DNA of 7,927 nt from JAKBCQ01 sp021807585 (GCA_027325115.1 DAHWFG010000113.1:1-7927), one strand, 5' to 3'; positions 1 through 6,230 are shown, counted from the first letter of the stretch. Numbers and translations are program-made. Notes: a model not told the origin generated them from the letters alone.

Positions 1-838
1 ACCCGTAATACGAAGCGTTCGCCCAGTACGCCAGGTTGTGGAGCGATTCGTGCCCCGGACGCGCGTAATTTGAGATCTCGTACATTTCGAGCCCCGATTG
101 CGCCAGGCGATCGATCGTCAATTCGTACATCGCGCGTTCCAATTCCTCGTCGAGCACGTGCACGATCCCCTCGCTCCGCCGCTTCCAAAGGGGAGTTCCT
201 TTTTCGTAAACCAGTCCGTAGCACGAAAGATGCGAAGGCTCCAAAGCGAGCGTTTGATCGAGGTCGTCGGTCCACATCGCGAGCGTCGACCCGGGAACGC
301 CGAAGATCAGGTCGAGCGACCAGCGTCGGAATCGGGGCGCGATCGCGTCGACCGCACGCAGCACCTCGGCGGGATCGTGATCGCGTTCAAGAACCGCGAG
401 CGATCGCTTTTGGAACGATTGCGCCCCAAGGCTGACGCGATCGACCCCCCCCGCGACCAGAACGTTCACTTTGTCGTGATCGAGCGTGCCTGGATTCGCC
501 TCGACCGTAAATTCTCCCCCCGGCTCGATCTCAAAATGATGATTGATCGTCGCGAGCAGACGTTCGAGCTGAACGGGCGAGAGCCGAGTCGGCGTTCCCC
601 CTCCGACGAAAATCGTGGTCACGACCCGACGCTCGCCGACCGTCGCGATCTCGCGCTCGAGCGCCGTTAAATACCGATCGGCGAGATGATCGACCCCCGC
701 GACCGACGCGAAATCGCAATATCCACATTTATGATAACAAAATGGGATGTGAACATAAACATGCTTTGGGCAATCGGCGACCGAATCCCCGGGCGATTCG
801 GCGCGGGTTTCGTTCGCGAACGGGTTGGGAGCGATCAG
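1..838 (-). CDS. hemW: HemW, radical SAM haem chaperone (coproporphyrinogen oxidase-like), 3' end cut by window
   Basis: About 279 codons are visible; the C-terminus lies beyond the left edge. Counting from the proposed CTG start, the radical SAM cluster motif CxxxCxxC is C34, C38 and C41, inside VYVHIPFC-YHKCGYCDFA. Further HemW/HemN landmarks follow in order: FVGGGTPT, EANPGT, VSLGAQSFQ, DLIFGVPG, LSCYGLVYEKGTPL and YEISNYARPGHES, then HNLAYW, which is typical of HemW rather than true HemN. HemW family members bind a [4Fe-4S] cluster and SAM and act as haem chaperones in the cytoplasm; they are often misannotated as oxygen-independent coproporphyrinogen oxidase. No ATG, GTG or TTG occurs in frame between the end of the upstream nifU-like gene and the motif. 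The chosen start is CTG at 838-836, overlapping that gene's TGA, with GAGG (849-846) 7 nt upstream. A GTG at 934 or 925 inside the nifU-like gene is the alternative. Family is secure; the start is not. Confidence 0.92.
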   Translation of the reverse strand, partial: MIAPNPFANETRAESPGDSVADCPKHVYVHIPFCYHKCGYCDFASVAGVDHLADRYLTALEREIATVGERRVVTTIFVGGGTPTRLSPVQLERLLATINHHFEIEPGGEFTVEANPGTLDHDKVNVLVAGGVDRVSLGAQSFQKRSLAVLERDHDPAEVLRAVDAIAPRFRRWSLDLIFGVPGSTLAMWTDDLDQTLALEPSHLSCYGLVYEKGTPLWKRRSEGIVHVLDEELERAMYELTIDRLAQSGLEMYEISNYARPGHESLHNLAYWANASYYG

Positions 839-1107
839 AGTACGGCCTCGATGAAGCGGATTTCGGGTATTTTCGCTTTGAGAGTCGATTCCACCCCCAT
901 CGTCAGCGAGAGCGCCGACGACGGGCACCCCTGGCACGCGCCGAGGAGCCTGACTTGGACGATCCGGTCGTCGTCGATTCCGACGACTTCGATTTCCCCT
1001 CCATCGGCTGCGAGCGCGGGACGGACGCTCTCGTTGAGAACCGACTCGATCCGCTCGAGCAGCCGGGGTCGATCGAACGGTTGCCGTGTCGAATTTGTTA
1101 TGCTCAT
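835..1107 (-). CDS. NifU C-terminal-domain Fe-S scaffold protein
   Basis: A 90-residue protein consisting of one NifU C-terminal (Nfu-type) domain. The signature LLGACQGCPSSALSLTMGVE carries the two cluster-binding cysteines, C58 and C61, and the preceding VRPALAADGGEIEVV matches the usual VRPxLxxDGGDxE segment. Nfu proteins assemble or carry a [4Fe-4S] cluster, usually at a dimer interface, and pass it to apo-enzymes in the cytoplasm. The ATG at 1107 is chosen because the domain begins about 15 residues later and the length then fits single-domain family members; the same frame is open further upstream (to 1410), but that part looks non-coding. No strong Shine-Dalgarno is visible before this ATG. 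The stop codon overlaps the hemW reading frame, so the two are very probably co-transcribed, and HemW itself needs a [4Fe-4S] cluster. Confidence 0.9.
   Translation of the reverse strand: MSITNSTRQPFDRPRLLERIESVLNESVRPALAADGGEIEVVGIDDDRIVQVRLLGACQGCPSSALSLTMGVESTLKAKIPEIRFIEAVL
836..849 (-). promoter_or_regulatory. Probable ribosome binding site and CTG start of hemW overlapping the nifU-like stop
   Basis: GAGG at 849-846 lies 7 nt before CTG (838-836) in the hemW frame, and the CTG shares two bases with the TGA stop of the upstream gene (837-835), forming CTGA. This resembles the usual ATGA type of coupled stop-start, but with a non-AUG codon. No other plausible start lies between here and the CxxxCxxC motif. 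Confidence 0.45.
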
Positions 1108-1298
1108 ATCAATAGTTATTTTCAGGTAGGCGGAGAACGCCGATCGCGTGGGATATCGTACGGACGTCGATCGTCGAGGATCGATCGGGTTCGAGGATGC
1201 CCGATCGAATTCCCCAACGACTTCGATCGGGGAAACGACGGCTCGAAGGCCGGCCCGCCATCGCGACGGAGCCGGGATCAGGAATGAGATTGAAAGTC

Positions 1299-1315
1299 GA
1301 TCGGCCGCGCCGATC
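1299..1315 (-). terminator. Hairpin 3' of the RRM gene, possible terminator
   Basis: GATCGGC and GCCGATC form a perfect 7-bp stem around a 3-nt loop, about 15 nt after the stop codon of the RRM gene. The following minus-strand sequence (GACTTTC) has only a short T run, so it may be a weak terminator or an mRNA-end stabilising hairpin. The arms contain the GATCG pattern common throughout this genome, which makes chance pairing more likely. Confidence 0.3.
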
Positions 1316-1330
1316 AAGAAGTTCGTCGGC

Positions 1331-1669
1331 TCAATAGCGTCCTCCGCCGCCGTAACCGCCCCCTCCGCCGCCGCGACCACCGCCGTAACCGCCCCCCACT
1401 CCGCCGCCACCGCCGCCGGGAGCGCGGGGCTTGGCCTCGTTGACCGTAAGCCTTCGTCCCTGATAATCGGCGCCGTCGAGATTGGAGATCGCGGATTCGG
1501 CCTCGTCGTCGTTTTCCATCTCCACGAAGCCGAAGCCGCGGCTTCGGCCCGTCTCGCGATCGCTCAGAACCTGAGCGCTTTTAATCGCTCCGTACTGTTC
1601 GAAAATCGCTTGAAGGTCGTCGGAGGTTACCGAATAAGCCAAATTACCAACATAAAGCCGCTTTGCCAT
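1331..1669 (-). CDS. Glycine-rich RRM RNA-binding protein
   Basis: A 112-residue protein with one RNA recognition motif and a glycine-rich tail. The RRM spans about residues 3-80: RNP2 is LYVGNL (5-10) and RNP1 is RGFGFVEM (44-51), with the aromatic residues Y6, F46 and F48 in the usual RNA-contacting positions. Residues 84-112 are almost only glycine with Y and R, ending GGGGRY. Such small single-RRM proteins are common in cyanobacteria and planctomycetes, where some are cold-induced; they bind single-stranded RNA in the cytoplasm. The ATG at 1669 gives the canonical MAKRLYVGNL start. AGG at -13 to -11 is the only Shine-Dalgarno-like sequence and it lies in a 13-bp palindrome. The leader upstream has several inverted repeats. 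It sits upstream of the nifU-like gene in the same direction, but 223 bp separate them, so they may be separate units. Confidence 0.93.
   Translation of the reverse strand: MAKRLYVGNLAYSVTSDDLQAIFEQYGAIKSAQVLSDRETGRSRGFGFVEMENDDEAESAISNLDGADYQGRRLTVNEAKPRAPGGGGGGVGGGYGGGRGGGGGGYGGGGRY
1342..1420 (-). repeat. Low-complexity glycine/tyrosine codon repeat in the RRM tail
   Basis: Imperfect direct repeats of GGN codons encode GGGYGGG-type units; on the plus strand the core CCGCCGTAACCGCCCCC recurs twice with small changes. The encoded tail is expected to be disordered. Such tracts expand and contract easily, so tail length probably varies between strains. Confidence 0.7.
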
Positions 1670-1676
1670 CGCACTC

Positions 1677-1689
1677 GCCTGAATCAGGC
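1677..1689. repeat. 13-bp palindrome over the RRM gene's translation start region
   Basis: GCCTGAATCAGGC is a perfect 6+1+6 palindrome. On the minus strand it lies 7 nt before the RRM start codon and contains the only AGG available as a Shine-Dalgarno. It could act as an operator or, as a short GCCT/AGGC stem in RNA, hide the ribosome binding site. Confidence 0.4.
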
Positions 1690-1693
1690 TCTC

Positions 1694-1783
1694 CTAGATG
1701 AAACGCCGGCGGTTCCGATTCGTCGGATTCGGATCGCCGGCGGCGTCCGCCGCTCGATTGAACGAATCAAGGAAGAAAATCAT
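1694..1783 (-). CDS. Possible 29-codon upstream ORF in the RRM leader
   Basis: ATG at 1783 to TAG at 1694 reads MIFFLDSF followed by an Asn/Arg-rich end (PNPTNRNRRRF). It ends 24 nt before the RRM start, and AGGAG overlaps its stop codon. The start follows directly on the 1784-1803 hairpin and no good ribosome binding site precedes it. It could be a leader peptide, but a chance ORF is equally possible. Confidence 0.2.
   Translation of the reverse strand: MIFFLDSFNRAADAAGDPNPTNRNRRRFI
1704..1742 (-). promoter_or_regulatory. GC-rich hairpin in the RRM 5' leader
   Basis: CGCCGGCG at 1704-1711 pairs perfectly with 1735-1742. Nested inside, TCCGA (1714-1718) pairs with TCGGA (1723-1727) around a 4-nt loop. 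It lies about 35 nt upstream of the RRM start, where it could affect RNA stability or translation. No T run follows on either strand that would mark a classical terminator. Confidence 0.4.
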
Positions 1784-1803
1784 GAGAAAGCAGGGGCTTT
1801 CTC
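1784..1803 (-). promoter_or_regulatory. Perfect 8-bp stem-loop in the RRM 5' leader
   Basis: GAGAAAGC and GCTTTCTC form an 8-bp stem with a 4-nt loop. On the minus strand it is followed by ATGATTTTCTTCCTT, which is U-rich but not a clean terminator tail. It could be an attenuator-like or structural leader element. Its lower GC content than the surroundings makes chance pairing less likely than for the GATCG-containing hairpins. Confidence 0.4.
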
Positions 1804-1921
1804 GCGGGATGGAAGACAGCGGGGGGTGATGTCTCGATCCGACGGCCGCGATCCAATCAATTCGATCCCAGGGGCGTCGATCGCTTCCTCATTCGTCAAT
1901 CACATACCATAAGCGACCGAT

Positions 1922-1951
1922 CGTCTGAATTCAACACGAATCATTCAGACG
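1922..1951. promoter_or_regulatory. 9-bp inverted repeat, operator-like dyad
   Basis: CGTCTGAAT (1922-1930) and ATTCAGACG (1943-1951) are perfect inverted half-sites separated by 12 bp, so equivalent positions in the two half-sites are about two helical turns apart. The location between divergent genes fits a transcription-factor site for a dimeric regulator. No T run follows, which argues against a terminator. No regulator gene is in the window. Confidence 0.4.
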
Positions 1952-2234
1952 TTCCACGGTCGAAGAAAGGGCGCCGTCACGATTTTCATGGCATTAATAT
2001 CAAATACATGATCGTTTAAATTATATGAAAGGTTTACTGTCCGATCGCGGGATTCCGATCCTCGGCGGCCGGTTGCGTTCCGCAGCGTGATCCGATCCCG
2101 AATCGTCGCCGCGGACGACTTGACCGGGCCTTTCCTGCCTGTTGAAATTCTCATAAGGCGACATGGCGCCTCAGGATATCGCTCACGTTTTAGCGATCGT
2201 CTGGAAACTCATGGCTCGATCTCATCTTAACGAC

Positions 2235-2238
2235 GAGG
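2235..2238 (+). promoter_or_regulatory. Ribosome binding site of the di-haem cytochrome gene
   Basis: GAGG lies 6 nt before the ATG at 2245 and supports this start over the ATG at 2163, which is in a different frame. Confidence 0.6.
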
Positions 2239-2244
2239 CCCCCG

Positions 2245-4200
2245 ATGGACGTCGATCGACAAACCTCAACGTTCACGAGGGTCGTCTGCCGCCTCGCGAT
2301 CGGGCTCTCACTCCTCTTGATGGTGATCGCCGCGGCGTTGGCCGCTTATGAGCACGGCCTCCCCAAACCCCAATGGTTCGAAGCGAATCAGACGGTCTTT
2401 GTCGCCGGGAGCATCGGTACCGAGTTCGTTCCGCTCCCTGTTTTTGAAGTGTTTCCCAAGCTCTTCCCCGACCGTTTCCCCGCGCCCGATTATGATGAGC
2501 GGACAAAAGCATACAAGGGAGGTTGGATCGCCAAATATGGTTTTCTTGAACGTCGCGGCGCCGACGAGCCCACCTGGCCGACGACCGGGCGCGAGCTCGC
2601 GGATTTACTCAATAAGGACGTAAGGCACGAGGCGTTCCCCGTCGGCTTCTCGTTTTCGCGGTTTCGCCCGTTTAGCCCCGATCCATCCCCTGTGACGTTT
2701 GTCGGGCTGGCGTGCGCGGGATGCCACTCGAATCGTCTCCCCGACCGGGGTCCCGCGGGCAAGCTCGTGTACGGCGCGGGGAACACCAGGCTCGACCTCA
2801 TCGGCTTTTTCGAATCGTTCCGCGCCGCATTGCTCGACAAGCGACCCAAGCCCGGCGTTCCTCCTGAAAAACTCGTTCCGCACTCGATCACCGAGGGCCC
2901 CGATCTCACTCCAGATGATCTAGAATATGTTCTTTCAATGGCAAGTATCAAACAAGCGAGAATCGATTTGAAACTCGCTCCGATGACGATCTTCGAGGAG
3001 GCGATGACGGCGCTTTGGCTTCAGGGCGCCCAGGCCGCGGTCGAGGATACGAAGATGCGCGACGACTTGCCGGCGTCATCGGCGCAGCTTCGCACTCCCG
3101 AATTCAACCCGGTCGGACCGGGGCGGACCGAGCCGTTCGTGACGCTCGACCATGAGATGTTCCGCCTTCCCGCGAATCATAATCACGGCTATTCCAAGAT
3201 ACCGGCGGTTTTCCACGAGAATGATCGAACCTGGGCTCAGTTCGACGGGAGCGTGATGCGCCCCCGCACCCGCTCGGGGCTCGCCGCGATGACCGCCGGG
3301 GGTTCCGTCGACAACCTAAGCGGAATGGGGGTGGCGCGTAACATCATCGCCGCCGCGAACTACACGGTCGACGAACTCGTCGGTCCGAAGTGGAGCGATA
3401 TCTTTCCGGCGGCTTCCACTCCCCCCTCGACCGTCGATTCTCTCGATCCCGCAGACCGCGAGATCGCCGGTCTCGACCGGATTCAGATCAAAGGACGAGC
3501 AATCTATCGCGAGAAGTGCGCGAGTTGCCACGGCGGGCCCGACCCCGCCGATCCTTCGAAGTGGGAAACGTCGAACGCGAAATTCCCCGATTACGGAAAG
3601 ATCGTGCCCACGATCAACCCCTTTCAATATGAGAGGAAAGACTGGCCCAAAGACTGGTATGTGTTCACCGATGAATCCGAGTGGAAAAGGCAAACCGTCG
3701 ACCCCGAACGCGTCGTCTTCCGCGACGGCGTCCGGATCCCGTTCGTGCTTTATACGTATTTCGACCGCGCCTATCCTCGTAAAATCACCGGAGAGTATTT
3801 TCCCCTCAGACATCCCCTCGCCGGCGAGCGCGCTTACATTCGCAACTCGGGCGGATACATCAACGCCGCACTCGATTCGCTCTTCACGCGCGCTCCTTAC
3901 TTGCACAATGGAAGCATTCCCACGCTTGAACAATTACTCAACCTAAAAGATCGTCCCATGACCTTTCTCCGCGGCGTTAACTCATATGATCAACATGCGG
4001 TGGGAATCCTCGTCCCCGAAACCGGCGCCGGCGGCGAGCCACCCGCTCCGACCGAGAATCTTTTTTGGCTCTTCGACGCCCGTAACGCGGGAAACCTTAA
4101 CGTCGGACACAATTATCCCTGGACACGCGACCAAGTTAAACAGAACGCGAGTCGGGAAGACGACCTTCGCGCCCTCCTCGAATACCTCAAAACGCTATGA
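2245..4200 (+). CDS. Membrane-anchored di-haem RoxA/MauG-like cytochrome c
   Basis: A 651-residue protein with an N-terminal hydrophobic segment (about residues 16-34, LAIGLSLLLMVIAAALAAY) acting as signal or anchor; the rest should be in the periplasm. Two covalent haem c motifs are present: CAGCH at 157-161 and CASCH at 425-429. Further marks of the RoxA-like/di-haem peroxidase superfamily are QFDGS (332-336), TRAPYLHNGSIPTL (548-561, with H554) and GHNYP (621-625, with H622). H554 or H622 could be the second axial ligand of a haem. Characterised relatives include RoxA, a rubber (polyisoprene) oxygenase, and MauG/CcpA-type di-haem enzymes; most RoxA-like members have no known substrate, so a role here cannot be stated beyond redox chemistry or oxygenation on a periplasmic substrate. 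The length is close to RoxA, but the haem motifs appear further apart. It is first in a three-gene unit, with the next gene 18 bp downstream. No CGATCG occurs after the first few codons. Confidence 0.88.
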   Translation: MDVDRQTSTFTRVVCRLAIGLSLLLMVIAAALAAYEHGLPKPQWFEANQTVFVAGSIGTEFVPLPVFEVFPKLFPDRFPAPDYDERTKAYKGGWIAKYGFLERRGADEPTWPTTGRELADLLNKDVRHEAFPVGFSFSRFRPFSPDPSPVTFVGLACAGCHSNRLPDRGPAGKLVYGAGNTRLDLIGFFESFRAALLDKRPKPGVPPEKLVPHSITEGPDLTPDDLEYVLSMASIKQARIDLKLAPMTIFEEAMTALWLQGAQAAVEDTKMRDDLPASSAQLRTPEFNPVGPGRTEPFVTLDHEMFRLPANHNHGYSKIPAVFHENDRTWAQFDGSVMRPRTRSGLAAMTAGGSVDNLSGMGVARNIIAAANYTVDELVGPKWSDIFPAASTPPSTVDSLDPADREIAGLDRIQIKGRAIYREKCASCHGGPDPADPSKWETSNAKFPDYGKIVPTINPFQYERKDWPKDWYVFTDESEWKRQTVDPERVVFRDGVRIPFVLYTYFDRAYPRKITGEYFPLRHPLAGERAYIRNSGGYINAALDSLFTRAPYLHNGSIPTLEQLLNLKDRPMTFLRGVNSYDQHAVGILVPETGAGGEPPAPTENLFWLFDARNAGNLNVGHNYPWTRDQVKQNASREDDLRALLEYLKTL

Positions 4201-4218
4201 GCACATAAGGGAGTTATT

Positions 4219-4917
4219 ATGTTCGCTGACGACGCCGATAATCGGTCTTCAAAGCCGTGCGTCACGCTCGTTCAATTCACCTGGGCGTTCGTCCCGTTTG
4301 CGCTCTTGATCTCGGTCGCTCTCCTTTATCCCGAAGCGTCGCAAAACCTTCGGCTGTTTCGGACGATCTACCTGATCAGGGCGTCACTTTTGCTCGTCCT
4401 TCCCGCGCTCGTTTTCTTTCCCTTTATCGGCTTCGGCCTCGAGGTGCGCAACCTTTGGCGGCTGTTTTGGACGTTCGGGCTGATCGCGCATCTCGCCCAC
4501 CTCGGCTACGCGGTTTTCTTCGTCTTCGGCGACCAGCTCGAAACCGCACGGCTTTATCCCGATCTCTACGGCCTCTCGAGCAATAATGTGTCGGTTTATC
4601 GACTCATCGTCGAACAGCAGACATCCGTCGTCGTCTGGAGCAATATCGCCGTCACCGGTTTTTGGCTACTCGACGCGGCGCTCGCCTGGGGCTCGCCCCC
4701 GACCTCCCGAGCAATCTGGTCGTTTCATGTGTTTACATGGCTGTATGTTATTTTCTCTTTTATCGTAAGCACGATTTATTTTTACAAAAACGCCGCGTCG
4801 TACAATCTCGGCGTTTGTCTGATCGCGGTCGTAACCCTCGCTCTGGTCGTCCGCGCCTTGCTGCGTTCTCCCGGATCCAATCACACACAATTCGCGCCGG
4901 TTCAAACCTTGAGATGA
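4219..4917 (+). CDS. Six-helix integral membrane protein of unknown family
   Basis: A 232-residue hydrophobic protein I do not recognise. Predicted helices are at about residues 17-37, 50-72, 82-104, 137-157, 165-187 and 194-214, with a short charged N-terminus and a polar C-terminal tail. H91 and H94 (IAHLAHLGY) fall in helix 3 and H170 (WSFHVFTW) in helix 5; intramembrane histidines could bind haem b or a metal, but this is only suggested by position. GGGAG lies about 6 nt before the ATG, a good ribosome binding site. It starts 18 bp after the cytochrome gene and ends 31 bp before the ATPase gene, so it probably works with them, perhaps as an electron-transfer partner or membrane dock for the cytochrome. 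No CGATCG is present in the gene. Confidence 0.85.
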   Translation: MFADDADNRSSKPCVTLVQFTWAFVPFALLISVALLYPEASQNLRLFRTIYLIRASLLLVLPALVFFPFIGFGLEVRNLWRLFWTFGLIAHLAHLGYAVFFVFGDQLETARLYPDLYGLSSNNVSVYRLIVEQQTSVVVWSNIAVTGFWLLDAALAWGSPPTSRAIWSFHVFTWLYVIFSFIVSTIYFYKNAASYNLGVCLIAVVTLALVVRALLRSPGSNHTQFAPVQTLR

Positions 4918-4948
4918 ACGGCGATCGAGGAAAGGCGCGTATAAACGT

Positions 4949-6121
4949 ATGATTTGCGCGAAAGGCAAGCCGTCGGATTCGCCCCCGCTCCCCGGGATCG
5001 GCTCGGTGATCCTCCAACTGAAACGCGATCTCTTCGGCAAAGACGTCGAGGATTGCGCCACTTACACGTATGAGTGGCTCGCCGATCAGGTCGGCCATTT
5101 CACGCTCGGATTCACGGGCGTGTTCTTATTCCACTGGTTCAACGCGGGAATTTACACCGTTTATCGAGCGGCCGCGGGCTGGACGTGGGCGATCGTGATT
5201 TGCTTGATCTTCGTCGGCGTCGAAACGTTCGACTTTTTCAGTCAATGGCGCACATATTGTCAATCAAATCGTGTATTTCGATTAAATACTCTCGAGATAT
5301 TATGGAACTGCTTCACGGCGGTCTATTATATCGCGATCGGCGCAGTCGTCGCGGCGTTTGGAATCGGCGACGCGGCGCGGGGGTTTTGGGCCGCGGCGGC
5401 GGGGCTCGGTTTTTTCGTCGCGCCCGCGGTCTGGTGGCTCGAGCGAAAAATATGCTTTCAGCAGGCGGGGCTTCCTTCCTACTTCCGACTGCCGTTCTTC
5501 CAGAACACGATCACCACTCCGACGGCCGCTTTTATCGCCGATCTCTGCAAACCGAGCCCGCCCGACGAGCCCCAAAAAACCAATCGTCATTTGATCATAG
5601 CGGGGCCTCTATCTTCGGGAAAGAGCACGCTCGCGATCGCGATCGGTACCGAATTCGCCGTTCGCATGCGCATGGGCGTCGGTCGATACTCGACGTTCGC
5701 CAAATTGATTCAGTCGGTTCAGGAATACTCGGCGGGCGACAAGGCCGAGGTCGGCGACGGTCGGATTCTCTGGCCCTGGCAAACCTCGGAATTGCTGATC
5801 GTCGACGACGTCGACGTCGTCTCCGAATACGGCCCGGGCGCGAACAGCGATCCGAAACGAGAACTTGAAATCGCGCGTTCGCGCACTCAATTTATTATCT
5901 CAAAGATATCAAAGGATATTCGTGAAAACCTCAAATACCGTCGCACGGTTTGGGTCGTCGGCGATGTCGACGACGGCCGACTCGATCTCTGGAAAGCCGT
6001 TCTCGCGGATACGATCGGGATTACGCCCGGGAACATGACCGTCTGTCGATTCGCCGACAAGATTCGCGATCTCAAGACCGAGCGAAAACGTCCCGCCAAA
6101 TTGGAACGCGTGAAACTCTGA
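4949..6121 (+). CDS. Membrane-domain/P-loop ATPase fusion protein
   Basis: A 390-residue two-part protein. The N-terminal half has about four predicted helices (residues 50-72, 79-97, 119-140, 146-164). The C-terminal half is a P-loop NTPase: Walker A is GPLSSGKST (219-227, catalytic K225) and Walker B is ELLIVDDVDVV (281-291, D286/D287); VWVVGDVDD (334-342) may hold a sensor 1-like position. It is closest in look to AAA+/DnaA-IstB-type ATPases, but no exact family is claimed. In the membrane part, ADQVGHFTLGF (45-55) recalls the DxxGHFxxGF motif of YjdF (DUF2238) and VanZ-like membrane proteins, and VGVETFDFF follows in helix 2. The ATPase domain should face the cytoplasm. ATG 4949 is the only ATG in frame after the previous stop; AAAGG lies 13 nt upstream, rather far. 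It is last in the three-gene unit. Five or so CGATCG sites resemble the genome pattern, unlike the two upstream genes. Confidence 0.85.
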   Translation: MICAKGKPSDSPPLPGIGSVILQLKRDLFGKDVEDCATYTYEWLADQVGHFTLGFTGVFLFHWFNAGIYTVYRAAAGWTWAIVICLIFVGVETFDFFSQWRTYCQSNRVFRLNTLEILWNCFTAVYYIAIGAVVAAFGIGDAARGFWAAAAGLGFFVAPAVWWLERKICFQQAGLPSYFRLPFFQNTITTPTAAFIADLCKPSPPDEPQKTNRHLIIAGPLSSGKSTLAIAIGTEFAVRMRMGVGRYSTFAKLIQSVQEYSAGDKAEVGDGRILWPWQTSELLIVDDVDVVSEYGPGANSDPKRELEIARSRTQFIISKISKDIRENLKYRRTVWVVGDVDDGRLDLWKAVLADTIGITPGNMTVCRFADKIRDLKTERKRPAKLERVKL

Positions 6122-6224
6122 GCGATTTCGATCGTGCCGACCCCTTTTCCGACGAGGGGAGGGGGGTTCGCGACACGACGCCCCGATATCGTCGACTTCT
6201 TCTAAAAATGATCACATAGTAACA

Positions 6225-6230
6225 TATAAT
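6225..6230 (+). promoter_or_regulatory. Possible -10 element (TATAAT)
   Basis: A perfect TATAAT in an AT-rich patch unlike its surroundings. At a 16-18 bp spacing there is no good -35 hexamer, and the next plus-strand gene starts about 430 bp further on, so any promoter would give a long leader or an unseen small RNA. Confidence 0.2.

Larger units (their letters stand above)
1670..2244. other. Divergent intergenic region with inverted repeats and an AT-rich island
   Basis: This 575-bp region separates the minus-strand RRM gene from the plus-strand cytochrome operon, so promoters for both should lie here. It contains a palindrome at 1677-1689, hairpins at 1704-1742 and 1784-1803, a 29-codon upstream ORF on the minus strand (1783-1694), a 9-bp dyad at 1922-1951, and an AT-rich island at about 1983-2035. 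No convincing -35/-10 pair could be fixed. The other open frames here lack family signatures and good ribosome binding sites. Confidence 0.6.

Noticed and set aside
70..670. Long plus-strand open frames, Arg/Ser-rich
   Set aside because: They are antisense to hemW, whose minus-strand frame shows clear family motifs.
1210..1234. TTCCCC/GGGGAA inverted repeat upstream of the nifU-like gene
   Set aside because: A 6-bp stem with a 13-nt loop is weak and expected by chance in GC-rich DNA.
1108..1410. Minus-strand N-terminal extension of the nifU-like gene to an ATG at 1410
   Set aside because: It would overlap the RRM gene's glycine tail in another frame and has no domain; the ATG at 1107 gives the normal single-domain length.
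1148..1912. 254-codon plus-strand open frame
   Set aside because: It is antisense to the RRM gene, whose RNP1 and RNP2 motifs are unmistakable, and the rest is Ala/Ser/Arg-rich shadow.
1945..2154. 69-codon minus-strand open frame in the divergent region
   Set aside because: No family signature, Arg/Ser-rich, and it crosses the AT-rich patch likely to be regulatory.
2163..2351. 62-codon plus-strand open frame just before and over the cytochrome start
   Set aside because: Begins plausibly (MAPQDIAHVLAIVWKLMA), but runs out of frame into the cytochrome gene and becomes an Arg-rich shadow; a short leader peptide cannot be excluded.
6138..6171. Possible terminator of the cytochrome operon (CCCCT...AGGGG)
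   Set aside because: Only 5 bp of stem with a 9-nt loop and followed by G-rich sequence, not a T run.
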